This document shows, one piece after another, positions 51,874-60,627 of a stretch of 64,000 nucleotides of DNA (its first letter is position 1; every line of letters begins with the position of its first letter). The notes beneath the pieces are model-generated. The model was not told where the DNA came from. It saw nothing but the letters and a program-made list of their open reading frames with translations, and did not search any database. The position numbers and the translations under genes are program-made. The stretch comes from Lachnospiraceae bacterium (lineage in GTDB: Bacteria; Bacillota; Clostridia; Lachnospirales; Lachnospiraceae), in the NCBI GenBank assembly GCA_029225065.1, contig JAQXVT010000045.1, forward strand, positions 62,001 to 126,000, written 5' to 3'.

Positions 51874-52134
51874 ATGGAGGAAATTTCCCTGAAGGGGATA
51901 TTTTCACTGGAACTGATTCGAAAAGAGCGTTTTGCAGGTTCGTGTGGAATGATGCGCTATATGCTGATGATGGATGACGGAAAAATGAAGGCAAGCGTAT
52001 ATCCGGAACCGTACTGCTGGGAGGCGACGCCGGAGGATCAGAAAGAATCTCAATTTTTTGAATATTCCGCGGAGGGAATCGAGGCAATGGTGAAGTGGCT
52101 CAATCAGAAATATCATGAAAAATTTTGCGGATGA
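51874..52134 (+). CDS. 86-residue protein, unknown
   Basis: I do not recognise it. The protein is cytoplasmic and begins MEEISLKGIFSLELIRKE; it looks like a small alpha/beta domain with a strand-rich middle (MRYMLMMDDGKMKASVYPEP) and a C-terminal helix (EGIEAMVKWLNQKY). AGGAGG lies 7 bases before ATG, so it is very likely translated. It precedes ptsH by 93 bases on the same strand with no terminator between, suggesting co-transcription with the PTS genes. Confidence 0.7.
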   Translation: MEEISLKGIFSLELIRKERFAGSCGMMRYMLMMDDGKMKASVYPEPYCWEATPEDQKESQFFEYSAEGIEAMVKWLNQKYHEKFCG

Positions 52135-52227
52135 GCTGTGTCACGCATAAAATTTCAAAATCCGCAGATGATAAAAGGGAAAAAGAGCAGCGAAAGAAAT
52201 GGGCTGCTGGAAAAAAGGAGTTAATGC

Positions 52228-52476
52228 ATGGCGGAGTTTCAATATGTGATTACGGACACTGCAGGTCTTCATGCACGTCCGGCAGCGCAGCTGGCACGAC
52301 TTGTGAAGGAGACAGACTGTGCAGTTACGGTTGAAAAAGAAGGTCAGACGGCGGATGCGGCAGGAGTGATGTCATTGATGCGTCTCGGTATAAAAAAAGG
52401 CGACGAGGTGACTGTGACCGCAGATGACCCGAAGGTACTGGAAGTACTGAGAGAATTTTTTTACAGAAATTTGTAA
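52228..52476 (+). CDS. ptsH: HPr-family phosphocarrier protein lacking Ser46
   Basis: Carries phosphate from Enzyme I to sugar-specific Enzyme II proteins. The 82-residue protein has the active histidine His15 in TAGLHARPAA. In HPr of Gram-positive bacteria position 46 is the serine phosphorylated by HPr kinase for CcpA signalling; here the aligned residue is Gly46 (AAGVMSLMRLGI), so this regulatory site seems lost. AAGGAG lies 7 bases before ATG. ptsI follows after 14 bases. Confidence 0.92.
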   Translation: MAEFQYVITDTAGLHARPAAQLARLVKETDCAVTVEKEGQTADAAGVMSLMRLGIKKGDEVTVTADDPKVLEVLREFFYRNL

Positions 52477-52490
52477 GAAGGAGTTCTGAC

Positions 52491-54107
52491 ATGGAGCGGT
52501 ACAGAGGAAAATCGGTTTCGCCGAATATTGCAATCGGCAGGATCTGGTTTTATGAAAAAGAAAAGTTCCAGATTGAAAAAAGAACGATCAGCGATTCGAC
52601 AGTGGAATGGAAACGGTATGAGGATGCCAGAAGTATAGCAAGGAATCAGCTGCAGGAGCTGATGCAGAAAGTCGAAGAGGAAGTCGGCGAGATGAATGCG
52701 GCGATCTTTGATGTGCATGCACTGCTCATGGAAGATGCGGATTACAATGCTTATATTCACCGGATGATTGAAGAGCAGATGGTAAATGCAGAATATGCGG
52801 TGCATGAGGCTGGTGTTCATTTTGCGGAGATATTCACGGCGATGGATGACGAATATTTTCGGGCGCGCGCTGCGGATATTCGCGATATTTCACAGCGTCT
52901 GGTTGGAATCCTGACTGATCAGAGAGCAGAAAAGGTGTTCTGGGAGGAGCCGATGATTATTGTTGCACCGGACCTGGTGCCGAGTGAGACGGTTCAGATG
53001 GACCGTTCAAAGGTGCTTGCGTTTGTGACGGAGAAAGGGTCAGTCAATTCTCATGCGGCAATTCTGGCACGGACAATGAATATTCCGGCGCTTACTTCCA
53101 TGCCCGTGAAACGGGAGTGGAACGGCAGACTTGGAATTGTGGACGGAGGCAGCGGAGTTCTGTATGTTGATCCGGATCTTCCAACGCTGGAGCGAATGCG
53201 CCGCTATGAAAAGAAAGTAAAAAAAGCTGCGCTGGAGCTTCAGAAATTAAAGGGCCTTGAGACAGTAACGAGATATGGTAAAAAAATTCGCCTTTATGCA
53301 AACATTGGAAATGTAGCAGATGCGGAGGAAGCACTGTATCAGGATGCGGAGGGTATTGGGCTGTTCCGCAGTGAGTTTCTGTATCTGGAGAAAAATTCCC
53401 TGCCAACTGAGGAAGAGCAGTTTGAGAGCTACCGGGCGGTGGCAGAGAAGATGAACGGCAAAAGGGTCATCATACGGACGATGGATATCGGTGCAGACAA
53501 GCAGGCAGATTATCTGGGACTGGAGAAAGAAGAAAATCCGGCAATGGGCTATCGCGCAATCCGAATCTGTCTGGATCATCAGGAAATTTTCCGGACACAG
53601 CTGCGCGCGATCTACCGCGCAAGCGTATATGGGACGATTGCAGTCATGTTTCCGATGATTATTTCCGTGGAGGAAGTACAGGAAATTAAAAAGCAGATTG
53701 AAGCGGTAAAAGAAGAACTTCGACAGGAGCAGATTCCGTTTAAAGAGATCGAGACCGGAATCATGATTGAGACGCCGGCTGCAGCATTAATCAGCGATGA
53801 ACTGGCCCGTGAGGTGAATTTTTTCAGCATCGGGACAAACGATCTGAGCCAGTATACCCTGGCGGTTGACCGCCAGAACCCGAAGCTGGAGCATTTTTTT
53901 GACCCGCATCATCCGGCTGTGCTGCGGCTGATTCGCATGACAGTGGAGAACGGGCATCGTGGCGGATGCTGGGTCGGCATCTGCGGAGAGCTGGCGGCTG
54001 ATCTGACACTGACTGCAGAGTTTGTCCGGATGGGCGTGGATGAGCTTTCGGTATCTCCGCCTATGGTGCTGCCGGTGCGGGAGACCGTGCGGAATATAAG
54101 CTTATGA
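52491..54107 (+). CDS. ptsI: Phosphoenolpyruvate-protein phosphotransferase (PTS Enzyme I)
   Basis: Takes phosphate from PEP and passes it to HPr. The 538-residue protein has the N-terminal HPr-binding helical domain, the phosphohistidine His188 in NSHAAILART, the PEP-binding barrel with GIGLFRSEFLY and the late cysteine motif GICGELAAD. It is about 30 residues shorter than the usual 570, mostly at the N- and C-terminal ends. AGGAG lies 7 bases before ATG; it forms a unit with ptsH. Confidence 0.95.
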   Translation: MERYRGKSVSPNIAIGRIWFYEKEKFQIEKRTISDSTVEWKRYEDARSIARNQLQELMQKVEEEVGEMNAAIFDVHALLMEDADYNAYIHRMIEEQMVNAEYAVHEAGVHFAEIFTAMDDEYFRARAADIRDISQRLVGILTDQRAEKVFWEEPMIIVAPDLVPSETVQMDRSKVLAFVTEKGSVNSHAAILARTMNIPALTSMPVKREWNGRLGIVDGGSGVLYVDPDLPTLERMRRYEKKVKKAALELQKLKGLETVTRYGKKIRLYANIGNVADAEEALYQDAEGIGLFRSEFLYLEKNSLPTEEEQFESYRAVAEKMNGKRVIIRTMDIGADKQADYLGLEKEENPAMGYRAIRICLDHQEIFRTQLRAIYRASVYGTIAVMFPMIISVEEVQEIKKQIEAVKEELRQEQIPFKEIETGIMIETPAAALISDELAREVNFFSIGTNDLSQYTLAVDRQNPKLEHFFDPHHPAVLRLIRMTVENGHRGGCWVGICGELAADLTLTAEFVRMGVDELSVSPPMVLPVRETVRNISL

Positions 54108-54158
54108 GCAAGATTACAGCTTAAAATAATGAGTGAAAATACAAAAATAAAATGACAT

Positions 54159-54190
54159 AAAAAGAGACGTGGCATGCCATGTCTCTTTTA
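54159..54190. terminator. Bidirectional terminator between ptsI and the carboxypeptidase gene
   Basis: AAAGAGAC-G-TGGCA and TGCCA-T-GTCTCTTT form a near-perfect palindrome with A-rich left and T-rich right flanks. It serves the two converging genes. Confidence 0.85.
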
Positions 54191-54196
54191 ACGTTC

Positions 54197-55699
54197 TCAG
54201 GACAAATGATAAACGTCCGTATATTTCTTTGTAAAATAATCAAGCAGCGGTTTTGCGCTCATCTCTTTGCCGCAGACGGCATGAATGACTTCTTTTGGCT
54301 CGCGCAGGGAACCGTACCAGTGGATTTTCTCGTTCAGCCATTTTGTGATCGTGTGGATCTGGCCGGAGGCAAGGATTTCATCGACGTTCCCAAGCTCCTG
54401 CTCCAGTGCTTGAAGGAACATACCGTCATAGATACTTCCGAGCAGATAGGATGGGAAGTATCCGAATGATCCGTCAGACCAGTGCATGTCCTGAAGGATG
54501 CCCTCTGCGTCGTTAGAAGGCGTGATCTGCAGATACTCCTGCATTTTCTGATTCCACAGAGCCGGAAGGTCATTTACCGGCACGTGATCGCGGAAGATAG
54601 CCTGCTCCATCTCATAGCGGAGGATGATATGCAGGCAGTAGGTGACCTCATCGGCCTCCGTGCGGATCATGCTGTTCTGCACGTGGTTGATCTCGCGGCA
54701 GAACTCATCGAGGGAGTGTTTTTTGAGCTCCGGAAGCAGCTCCTGGATCTGTGCGTAGATCGGAATCCAGAAATTTTTATTGCGCCCAAGTATGTTCTCG
54801 AAGAAACGGGACTGGCTTTCGTGCACGCCCATATAGCGGCAGTCGTCGGCTTCCGTGTTCTGGAGCGCCGGATCAACGTTCTGCTCGAAGATGCCATGGC
54901 CGCCCTCATGGATTGCGGAAAACATGGAAGAAATCACATTGTTTTCATAGTAGTGATTCGTGATGCGGACGTCGTTTCTGGAAAAACCGGTCGTAAACGG
55001 ATGCTCGCTGACGGCGGTTGTGCCTGCATCAAGAGAAAAGCCGATGTAGTTTAAAAGCAGATCCTGCACCTTCATCTGTGCCGGAATATCGTAAAATCCA
55101 TCGAAGGCGGCGCTGTCCGGCTGCGGAGCTGCAAGGATTTTTGCAAGCAGCGGAAGCAGTCCCTGCTTTAATTCCTCGAAGACACGGTCGATTGTGGCGG
55201 AATCCATTCCCTTTTCATACTGATCCAGGAGGACCTCATACGTGTCCTTTCCGGGATCGGTGTAAGCACATTTCTGCGTGATCATGGAAATCAGCTTTTC
55301 CAGATACGGTGCAAACAGAGAATAGTCGGATGCTCTTTTTGCTTCTGTCCATGCTTTCAGGGACTGATTCTGCAGGCTGACAAGCTCCTCAAAGAAAGCC
55401 TGCGGAATGCGGCGGCTCTTTTCAAGCTCCTCCTTTAACTTCTGTACCGTGTACTGCATGCCGACAGTAAGCTGCGAGAATTCCTCCGGTTCATTTAACG
55501 CTTTAACGAGTTCAAAAAACTCATCGGAATTGGAGAGCGCGAAGGCCTCGGACGATGCAAACGTCATCGTGTCGGACATGTCGTTATATCCGTGTTTCGG
55601 TGTGGCGGTGTAGAGATCCCAGCTTGCCAGCACGCCGATTTTCTGAAAACGGAGAATGCGGCGGTAGATAGCCTGGAATTTATCAAATGTTTTGCTCAT
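54197..55699 (-). CDS. Carboxypeptidase M32 (thermostable carboxypeptidase 1 family)
   Basis: Metallocarboxypeptidase that trims residues from peptide C-termini in the cytoplasm. The 500-residue all-helical protein has the zinc motif HEGGH (His264, Glu265, His268) followed by the third-ligand glutamate region MGVHESQSRFFENILGR (split motif HESQSR). AAAGGA lies 7 bases before ATG on the minus strand. A family A repeat sits just upstream. Confidence 0.93.
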   Translation of the reverse strand: MSKTFDKFQAIYRRILRFQKIGVLASWDLYTATPKHGYNDMSDTMTFASSEAFALSNSDEFFELVKALNEPEEFSQLTVGMQYTVQKLKEELEKSRRIPQAFFEELVSLQNQSLKAWTEAKRASDYSLFAPYLEKLISMITQKCAYTDPGKDTYEVLLDQYEKGMDSATIDRVFEELKQGLLPLLAKILAAPQPDSAAFDGFYDIPAQMKVQDLLLNYIGFSLDAGTTAVSEHPFTTGFSRNDVRITNHYYENNVISSMFSAIHEGGHGIFEQNVDPALQNTEADDCRYMGVHESQSRFFENILGRNKNFWIPIYAQIQELLPELKKHSLDEFCREINHVQNSMIRTEADEVTYCLHIILRYEMEQAIFRDHVPVNDLPALWNQKMQEYLQITPSNDAEGILQDMHWSDGSFGYFPSYLLGSIYDGMFLQALEQELGNVDEILASGQIHTITKWLNEKIHWYGSLREPKEVIHAVCGKEMSAKPLLDYFTKKYTDVYHLS

Positions 55700-55723
55700 G
55701 GCTGGTTCCTTTCGTCATTGGTC

Positions 55724-55751
55724 AAAACGGATATTCGAAATCCATTTTGCT
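55724..55751 (-). repeat. Family A intergenic hairpin repeat, copy 5 (minus strand)
   Basis: On the minus strand AAAATGGAT pairs with ATCCGTTTT (one wobble) around TTCGAAT. The arm bases differ from other copies in a matched way. It lies 25 bases before the carboxypeptidase start, in the direction of that gene. Confidence 0.6.
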
Positions 55752-55860
55752 GCTTGCTTAATTCAGGTTATATTTTGGAATGCAGACAGGTATTAACGCC
55801 TTCAGTGTGCAGCTGCGATACCGTCTGTGCTGCGCATGTCTGAAGGAAAGATTCCTTCGT

Positions 55861-56940
55861 TTAACGATCATAGATCAGCGCATTTGACAGATCGCCGACG
55901 ATCTCATGCTCCGCAAACAGTGCGGTCGCACCGCCGGTATGCCAGAATACGACGCAGCTTCCCTGCGGAATCTTTCCGCTCTTTACGTGCGCGATCAATG
56001 CGGCAAGTGCTTTTCCGGAGTAGACCGGATCGACAAAAAGTCCCTCGCGCTGTGCCAGATATTTGATCGCCTCGGTCGATTCTTTTCCCGGCATTTCGTA
56101 GCCTGGCTGATAAAATTCACCTTCGCGCTTTACATCCGCAGCCGGATCGACAGTTACATCGGTCACACCGAGATATTCAAGGGTCTGGTTTGCGAGATCG
56201 GCCGCTTTTTTCAGGTAGGAATCATCTTTTTTGCTGACGTTGACGGAAACGATTCTGGTGTCACTGCCGATCAGCTTGCGTCCTGCAGCAAGTCCTGCCA
56301 TCGTTCCGGCGGTTCCGGTCGCGTGATACAGAAAATCAGCCTTTTTTCCAAGCTCCTGCATCTGCTGTGTAAGCTCCAGATAGCCCTCGGCAAATCCAAG
56401 AGAACCGACACGGTTTGCACCACCCATTGGGACATCGTAACAGATGTGTCCCTCTTTTTCCAACTCCTGGCGACGGATGGCAGCCATCTGCAGTGCGCGC
56501 TCATCTGCTTCATCCTCCGTCTCGCCGTCCAGCATGCGAACGATGTGGATCTCTGCGCCGAGCACCTGGTCAAGGAAAAGGTTGGAGCGCACGTCAGTCT
56601 CATTGACCGGCACAACGGCGGTCAGATAAAGAATCGGCTTCAGTCCGGCCTTGCGGCAGGCAGTTGCCGTCTGCATTGCGTGGTTGGACTGGGTTGCACC
56701 GTAGGTGAAGACATATTCTGCGCCTTTGGCAAGGGCATCGCCGATCAGATATTCCAGCTTGCGGATCTTGTTTCCGCCGAAAAGACTGCGGCCCGTTAAG
56801 TCGTCGCGTTTCATATAAAGATCGATGCCGAGATCCTCTGAGAGGCGGTCAAGCCGGTGCAGAGGAGTCGGGAAGAAACCGAGTTCACAGCGCGGTTTTG
56901 AATGAAGAAGTGTTTTTGCTTCGTTGATAGTGTAAGACAT
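55861..56940 (-). CDS. D-cysteine desulfhydrase / ACC deaminase family PLP enzyme
   Basis: Fold-type II PLP enzymes of this family convert D-cysteine to pyruvate, ammonia and sulfide, or open ACC. The 359-residue protein has the PLP lysine Lys58 in GGNKIRKLE, the substrate loop GATQSNHAMQ, and the phosphate loop TGTAGTMAG. ATG 56940 is supported by AAAGGAG 5 bases upstream; the longer frame to 56970 would overlap it. D-cysteine use is more likely than ACC but this cannot be decided from sequence. Confidence 0.88.
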   Translation of the reverse strand: MSYTINEAKTLLHSKPRCELGFFPTPLHRLDRLSEDLGIDLYMKRDDLTGRSLFGGNKIRKLEYLIGDALAKGAEYVFTYGATQSNHAMQTATACRKAGLKPILYLTAVVPVNETDVRSNLFLDQVLGAEIHIVRMLDGETEDEADERALQMAAIRRQELEKEGHICYDVPMGGANRVGSLGFAEGYLELTQQMQELGKKADFLYHATGTAGTMAGLAAGRKLIGSDTRIVSVNVSKKDDSYLKKAADLANQTLEYLGVTDVTVDPAADVKREGEFYQPGYEMPGKESTEAIKYLAQREGLFVDPVYSGKALAALIAHVKSGKIPQGSCVVFWHTGGATALFAEHEIVGDLSNALIYDR

Positions 56941-56968
56941 AAAAACTCCTTTCTGAGCAGTCGGAATC

Positions 56969-56995
56969 AAAGGCGATTCACGTTCCGCTTTGCGG
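56969..56995 (-). repeat. Family A-like intergenic hairpin repeat, copy 6 (minus strand)
   Basis: On the minus strand GCAAAGCGGA, then ACGTGAAT, then CGCCTTT match the repeat pattern with a two-base shortening of the right arm. It is 29 bases upstream of the PLP enzyme start. Confidence 0.4.
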
Positions 56996-57040
56996 TCTGT
57001 TCATAGCCGAATTGCTGGCTTGCAGGGAGCCTGATTCGGT

Positions 57041-57074
57041 TAAATAAAATGGATGCCGGGAATCCCCGACATCC
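57041..57074 (-). terminator. Terminator after the GH51 gene (minus strand)
   Basis: On the minus strand GGATG-T-CGGGG pairs with CCCGG-CATCC around ATT, then ATTTTATTT follows. It lies about 120 bases after the GH51 stop codon. Confidence 0.65.
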
Positions 57075-57194
57075 ACCAGTATATCCGTTTCTGATTTGGA
57101 AAGCAAGAAAAACAAAACAGCCATTTTCAAACCTTATGATGCTGCGAGCAGCAAAGCGGCTTGTGACTTCCGGTTTTGGCTGACGAGAACATTT

Positions 57195-59228
57195 TTACTG
57201 GAGAACCAGTACACTTACCGAATATTTCGGCAGTACATAGCTGAAGTTATCGGATACATCGATCGATTCCTCCTGCGGAACGATGTGCTCCGGATCCTTG
57301 AAGGTGTTCAGCTCCTCCGGAGAATCGCTTTTCAGGACTGTCGCTGTTCCGGAAAAGACAGAAGCGTCAGAGAGGGTGATGGAGAGCGGAACGTCCGTTC
57401 CAGAGACATTGACCAGCTTCAGAATGATACTTCCATCCTCGCCAAGTGAGCTTACCTGATAAACGCCGTCAGTCTCACCGGAAAGCGTGCTGTCAAGCTT
57501 GTAAGCACCCTGATGATTCATGAAAAGCTTCTGGACATAGTAGTTTACTGTGCCGTAGACGGAATCATTGGAGAAGAAAATCATGTCCGGTGTCCACTGG
57601 TTTGACTTGTCGTTTCCAAACAGCGGTGCGTAGCAGGCAAGTGATACGATATCGCCGTTGCGCTCAAGGCCGGTCATATAGGCGGCTTCTGCAAGCGCAG
57701 CCTCCATATTGTTGGCCTTTGCGGCGTATTCGCCGAGGAAGACCGGAACGCTGTCACGGTCGTAGGAGTCGTAACGCTCAGTGTTTGCAAGGAACCACTC
57801 CGGCGTTTCATAGTAGTGCTCGTCGACGAGTCCTGCGTAATCACTTCCTTTGGCTGCGATCTGATCCCAGGCGAAGCGGTCAGAGGAGGCAGGGCCGTTT
57901 GCAACGATCAGTTCAATATCGCTGTAAAGCTCCGGGATTTCCTGTGCGGCGTTTTCAAATGCTTCCTTGAAGCGCTCATAGTGGCTGTAGTATTCCTCCT
58001 GCCACTGCTCATTGCCGATGCCGATGTACTGAAGCGGGAACGGATCCTCGTGTCCCATGGCGATGCGGACCGCGCCCCAGGTGGTAGTTTCATCGCCGCG
58101 GCAGAACTCCACAAGGTCAAGCGCATCCTGAATGCAGGCATTGAATTCGTCGCTGTCCTCAGAGAGATACGTGTAACCGTCACCGGACTGAATCGGGCAT
58201 ACCATACCGGCATTGACGACCGGGACCGGAAGACAGTCAAGATCCTCGCAGAGCAGGAAATATTCATAGAATCCCATACCGTACGTCATGTAGTATGGAT
58301 TTGTCGTGCTGTTGTTCCAGATATCGACGCCCAGTGGTCTTGCGGATACGTCCCCGACGACCTCTTCACCGTTGACTGTTGTCGTGATTCCGTTTCCGAT
58401 CGAATCCTTCCAGCAGTACTGGTTGCCGTCCATCGTTCCCTCAATAGCACATCCGCCCGGGAAACGCAGAAATTTCGGATGCAGCGCCTCGAGATATTCG
58501 CCGATATCGCGGCGGATGCCGTTTTTGCGGCCTTTGTAGGTGTCGGACGGGAAGAGCGAAATGCAGTCCGCAGCGGCGGAGCCATTTCCGATCTTTACGA
58601 AGAGCCGCAGTCCGTTGGAAGAAGATGCGGACGGCGTCAGGGTGCATTCATATTTTACCCATTCATTCGTGAGTGCCGGGATTTCTGCTGTGGCGAGTAC
58701 ATTGTCTTCCTTATCGACGATTGAGACCTGGACAGCTCCGGTATAGCCGTCCATTTCCTTTAAGAAAGCGGAGAAGCGATAGTCCTCGCCCTCATTTACC
58801 GCAAAGCCTTTCAGATAGCCCTTGTTTCCGATGCCTTCCATCGCATCGCCCGTGTTGGTGATGACAGCGTAGTGCGTGTTATTTTCGTTCAGGCACGAAC
58901 CATCCTCGCTTCCGTCAATCACATCAAAAGAGACCGACTCTTTGTCACTCAGAGAATAGTTATGCTTTCCGGAGTTTTTGGCAAGCATTCCGTACTCGAA
59001 GGAGCCGTTCTTGATCAGCTCGCCGTACATGCCGCCGTCCACGGCAAAATTGATGTCCTCAAGAAAGATGCCGTAGAGAAGCGGGCTGATCGCATCAGCG
59101 TCCGTGAGAGCAGATGCGTCTGCATTTACCGTAAGCTCGGCCTCTGCCTTTGCCGACAGATTTGAGAATCTGCCAAGTACCAGTGCTGCGGCAAAAAGCG
59201 CAGCGGCGTGGGTGATGTTCTTTTTCAT
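57195..59228 (-). CDS. Secreted alpha-L-arabinofuranosidase, glycoside hydrolase family 51
   Basis: Releases arabinofuranose from plant arabinan or arabinoxylan outside the cell. The 677-residue protein starts with a signal peptide (KKN, hydrophobic to about 24, cleavage near Ala-Lys-Ala at 25-30), continues with a carbohydrate-binding-like beta domain inserted near 95-235, then the catalytic barrel with RFPGG at 255-259, acid/base Glu407 in GIGNEQW and nucleophile Glu500 in FLGEY, and a C-terminal beta domain. AGGAGG lies 7 bases before ATG. There are no transport or regulator genes beside it. Confidence 0.92.
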   Translation of the reverse strand: MKKNITHAAALFAAALVLGRFSNLSAKAEAELTVNADASALTDADAISPLLYGIFLEDINFAVDGGMYGELIKNGSFEYGMLAKNSGKHNYSLSDKESVSFDVIDGSEDGSCLNENNTHYAVITNTGDAMEGIGNKGYLKGFAVNEGEDYRFSAFLKEMDGYTGAVQVSIVDKEDNVLATAEIPALTNEWVKYECTLTPSASSSNGLRLFVKIGNGSAAADCISLFPSDTYKGRKNGIRRDIGEYLEALHPKFLRFPGGCAIEGTMDGNQYCWKDSIGNGITTTVNGEEVVGDVSARPLGVDIWNNSTTNPYYMTYGMGFYEYFLLCEDLDCLPVPVVNAGMVCPIQSGDGYTYLSEDSDEFNACIQDALDLVEFCRGDETTTWGAVRIAMGHEDPFPLQYIGIGNEQWQEEYYSHYERFKEAFENAAQEIPELYSDIELIVANGPASSDRFAWDQIAAKGSDYAGLVDEHYYETPEWFLANTERYDSYDRDSVPVFLGEYAAKANNMEAALAEAAYMTGLERNGDIVSLACYAPLFGNDKSNQWTPDMIFFSNDSVYGTVNYYVQKLFMNHQGAYKLDSTLSGETDGVYQVSSLGEDGSIILKLVNVSGTDVPLSITLSDASVFSGTATVLKSDSPEELNTFKDPEHIVPQEESIDVSDNFSYVLPKYSVSVLVLQ

Positions 59229-59319
59229 ACATAATCCTCCTGCTGTTAGTGAATGTACGCTCGGGATCTTCTCGCAAAATCAGGCACAAAAAGATTCCGG
59301 GAGCACATAAGGTAGCTTT

Positions 59320-59347
59320 ATTGTAACAGTATATTTAGAAAAAACAA
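59320..59347 (-). promoter_or_regulatory. Promoter of the GH51 gene
   Basis: On the minus strand TTGTTT (59342-59347) and TACAAT (59320-59325) are separated by 16 bases, in an AT-rich region with repeated TTTAGAAAAA-like segments. Confidence 0.5.
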
Positions 59348-59510
59348 TAATATTTTAGAAAAATCTAAACTTAAAAGTATACGAAAATGTGAGGAGAAAT
59401 TTGTAGAAATTGTATAAGAGGGGAATTACAACACCCGGACCCGCATGAACGGCAGGCCCGGGCTATAAAGGGGAGGATAAGTATATTTTTCTCTTTTGTA
59501 TGCTTTTCTT

Positions 59511-59539
59511 CCGGCAGCCGAAGGGGGTTCGGCTGCCGG
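59511..59539. repeat. Perfect 12-bp inverted repeat
   Basis: CCGGCAGCCGAA and TTCGGCTGCCGG flank five G. There is no T tract on the plus strand and AAGAAAA on the minus strand, so it is not an ordinary terminator in either direction. Confidence 0.75.
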
Positions 59540-59687
59540 CGGTATCGAAATCTCATAAGAAAATGTTTTCCTGTGAGATTAATGATAGTATGTCCGGAAA
59601 AACGGGGATTATACAGCAGTGAAAAATAAATTTTATATTATTTTTGTGTTTGATTCAGTTCTGAGACATAACTGTATTTACAGTCGT

Positions 59688-60051
59688 TTAATTGGTCCTC
59701 AGGCAGATGGCACAGATGTCTTTGCCGGTATACAAGCTGTTCCACAAATTCATTGACGGGTTTTCCTTGAAGATATGGTCAATCCACAATTTCTGATCGA
59801 CTAATTTCTGCGCTTTTCCGTTCAGACGTATCATCTGATAGTCTTTGTTTATTCCCGTGATTGCAACATTTTCGTCTCGCATCAACTGTGCATAAAAATC
59901 TTTGCCCCTTGATGTGCAGAAGTATATTTTTTCGTCTTCGACAGGCATCACATTGATGATGTGGATTTGCGGGCATGCCGTTTTTATCAACCGCAGCGAA
60001 TGCGACATCTTTTATTTCCCCGAGTATTTGCAGACATTTTTTCGCCTTCAT
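59688..60051 (-). pseudogene. Frameshifted, truncated pyridoxamine 5'-phosphate oxidase-like FMN-binding protein
   Basis: The N-terminus is readable from ATG 60051 (MKAKKCLQILGEIKDVAFAAVD...GMPA) and the rest from about 59975 in another frame (HIINVMPVEDEKIYFCTSRGK, split here as HIINVMPVEDE and YFCTSRGKDFY, ending in CAICLRTN). Joined, they match the small FMN-binding split-barrel family; a single frameshift near 59965-59980 separates them. The end is also shorter than in intact relatives. It lies divergently from hxlR. Sequencing error cannot be excluded, but the short tail supports decay. Confidence 0.75.
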
Positions 60052-60168
60052 AATATTCCACCGTTTGATTTTTGGTAACTGAATGATTCTATTTTTACAG
60101 ACAATACCCGATTGCACAAGTACGCACAATTTTGTGGTGTAGTTACCAGGAGGAAACCTATGCGGTGA

Positions 60169-60197
60169 TTGACAGGCAGTGAGCAACAGAGTACAAT
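60169..60197 (+). promoter_or_regulatory. hxlR-MFS promoter
   Basis: Perfect TTGACA at 60169-60174 and TACAAT at 60192-60197 are 17 bases apart. AGTTACCA at 60141-60148 is an inverted copy of TGGTAACT at 60073-60080; these could be regulator half-sites. Confidence 0.75.
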
Positions 60198-60239
60198 TGG
60201 ACCATTAGGAACAAAAAGAAACTATTGTGGAGGCGATAA

Positions 60240-60596
60240 ATGATGAATGGAAAGATAAAAGAACTTCCGGCTTGTTCGGTGGAAACAACACTGACGCTGA
60301 TCGGGGATAAATGGAAGGTGCTTATCCTGCGGGACCTGATTCCCGGCACAAAACGATTCGGGGAACTGAAAAAATCGATCGGCACTGTGTCACAGAAGGT
60401 TCTGACGGCTCAGCTCCGGGATATGGAGGAAAACGGGCTGGTTCACCGTGAGGTTTACGCCGAGGTGCCTCCAAGAGTGGAGTGTTCTCTGACAGATCTG
60501 GGCAGAAGCCTTCAGCCGATTCTGAATTCCATGGTGGCCTGGGGCGAGGGATACAAAAAGCAGTACGAGGCATCAATAAACAGCACAGAAAAGTGA
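60240..60596 (+). CDS. HxlR-family winged helix transcriptional regulator
   Basis: Small dimeric regulator, often sensing electrophiles or redox state. The 118-residue protein has the family landmarks CSVETTLTLIGDKWKVLIL (Cys12 near the N-terminus, then GDKWK), RFGEL, VLTAQLRDMEENGLVHR, and VPPRVECSLTDLG. ATG 60240 or 60243 both fit the GTGGAGG site. It lies directly before an MFS transporter gene, so it probably controls that gene and itself. Confidence 0.92.
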   Translation: MMNGKIKELPACSVETTLTLIGDKWKVLILRDLIPGTKRFGELKKSIGTVSQKVLTAQLRDMEENGLVHREVYAEVPPRVECSLTDLGRSLQPILNSMVAWGEGYKKQYEASINSTEK

Positions 60597-60627
60597 ACGG
60601 CAGGATGAGCTGGATTTGGAGACCGAC

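Larger units (their letters stand above)
59229..59687. other. Gene-free interval with three consecutive hairpins
   Basis: This 459-base stretch contains the GH51 promoter near its left end and, from 59429 to 59580, three inverted repeats: a CCCGG-type stem at about 59430-59460, a perfect 12-bp stem at 59511-59539, and a stem AATCTCA/TGAGATT with inner GAAAA/TTTTC at 59549-59580. No coding frame is supported. Confidence 0.6.

Noticed and set aside
52228-52476. Reading this HPr-like protein as Crh
   Set aside because: Crh lacks the active histidine; here His15 is present and ptsI follows.
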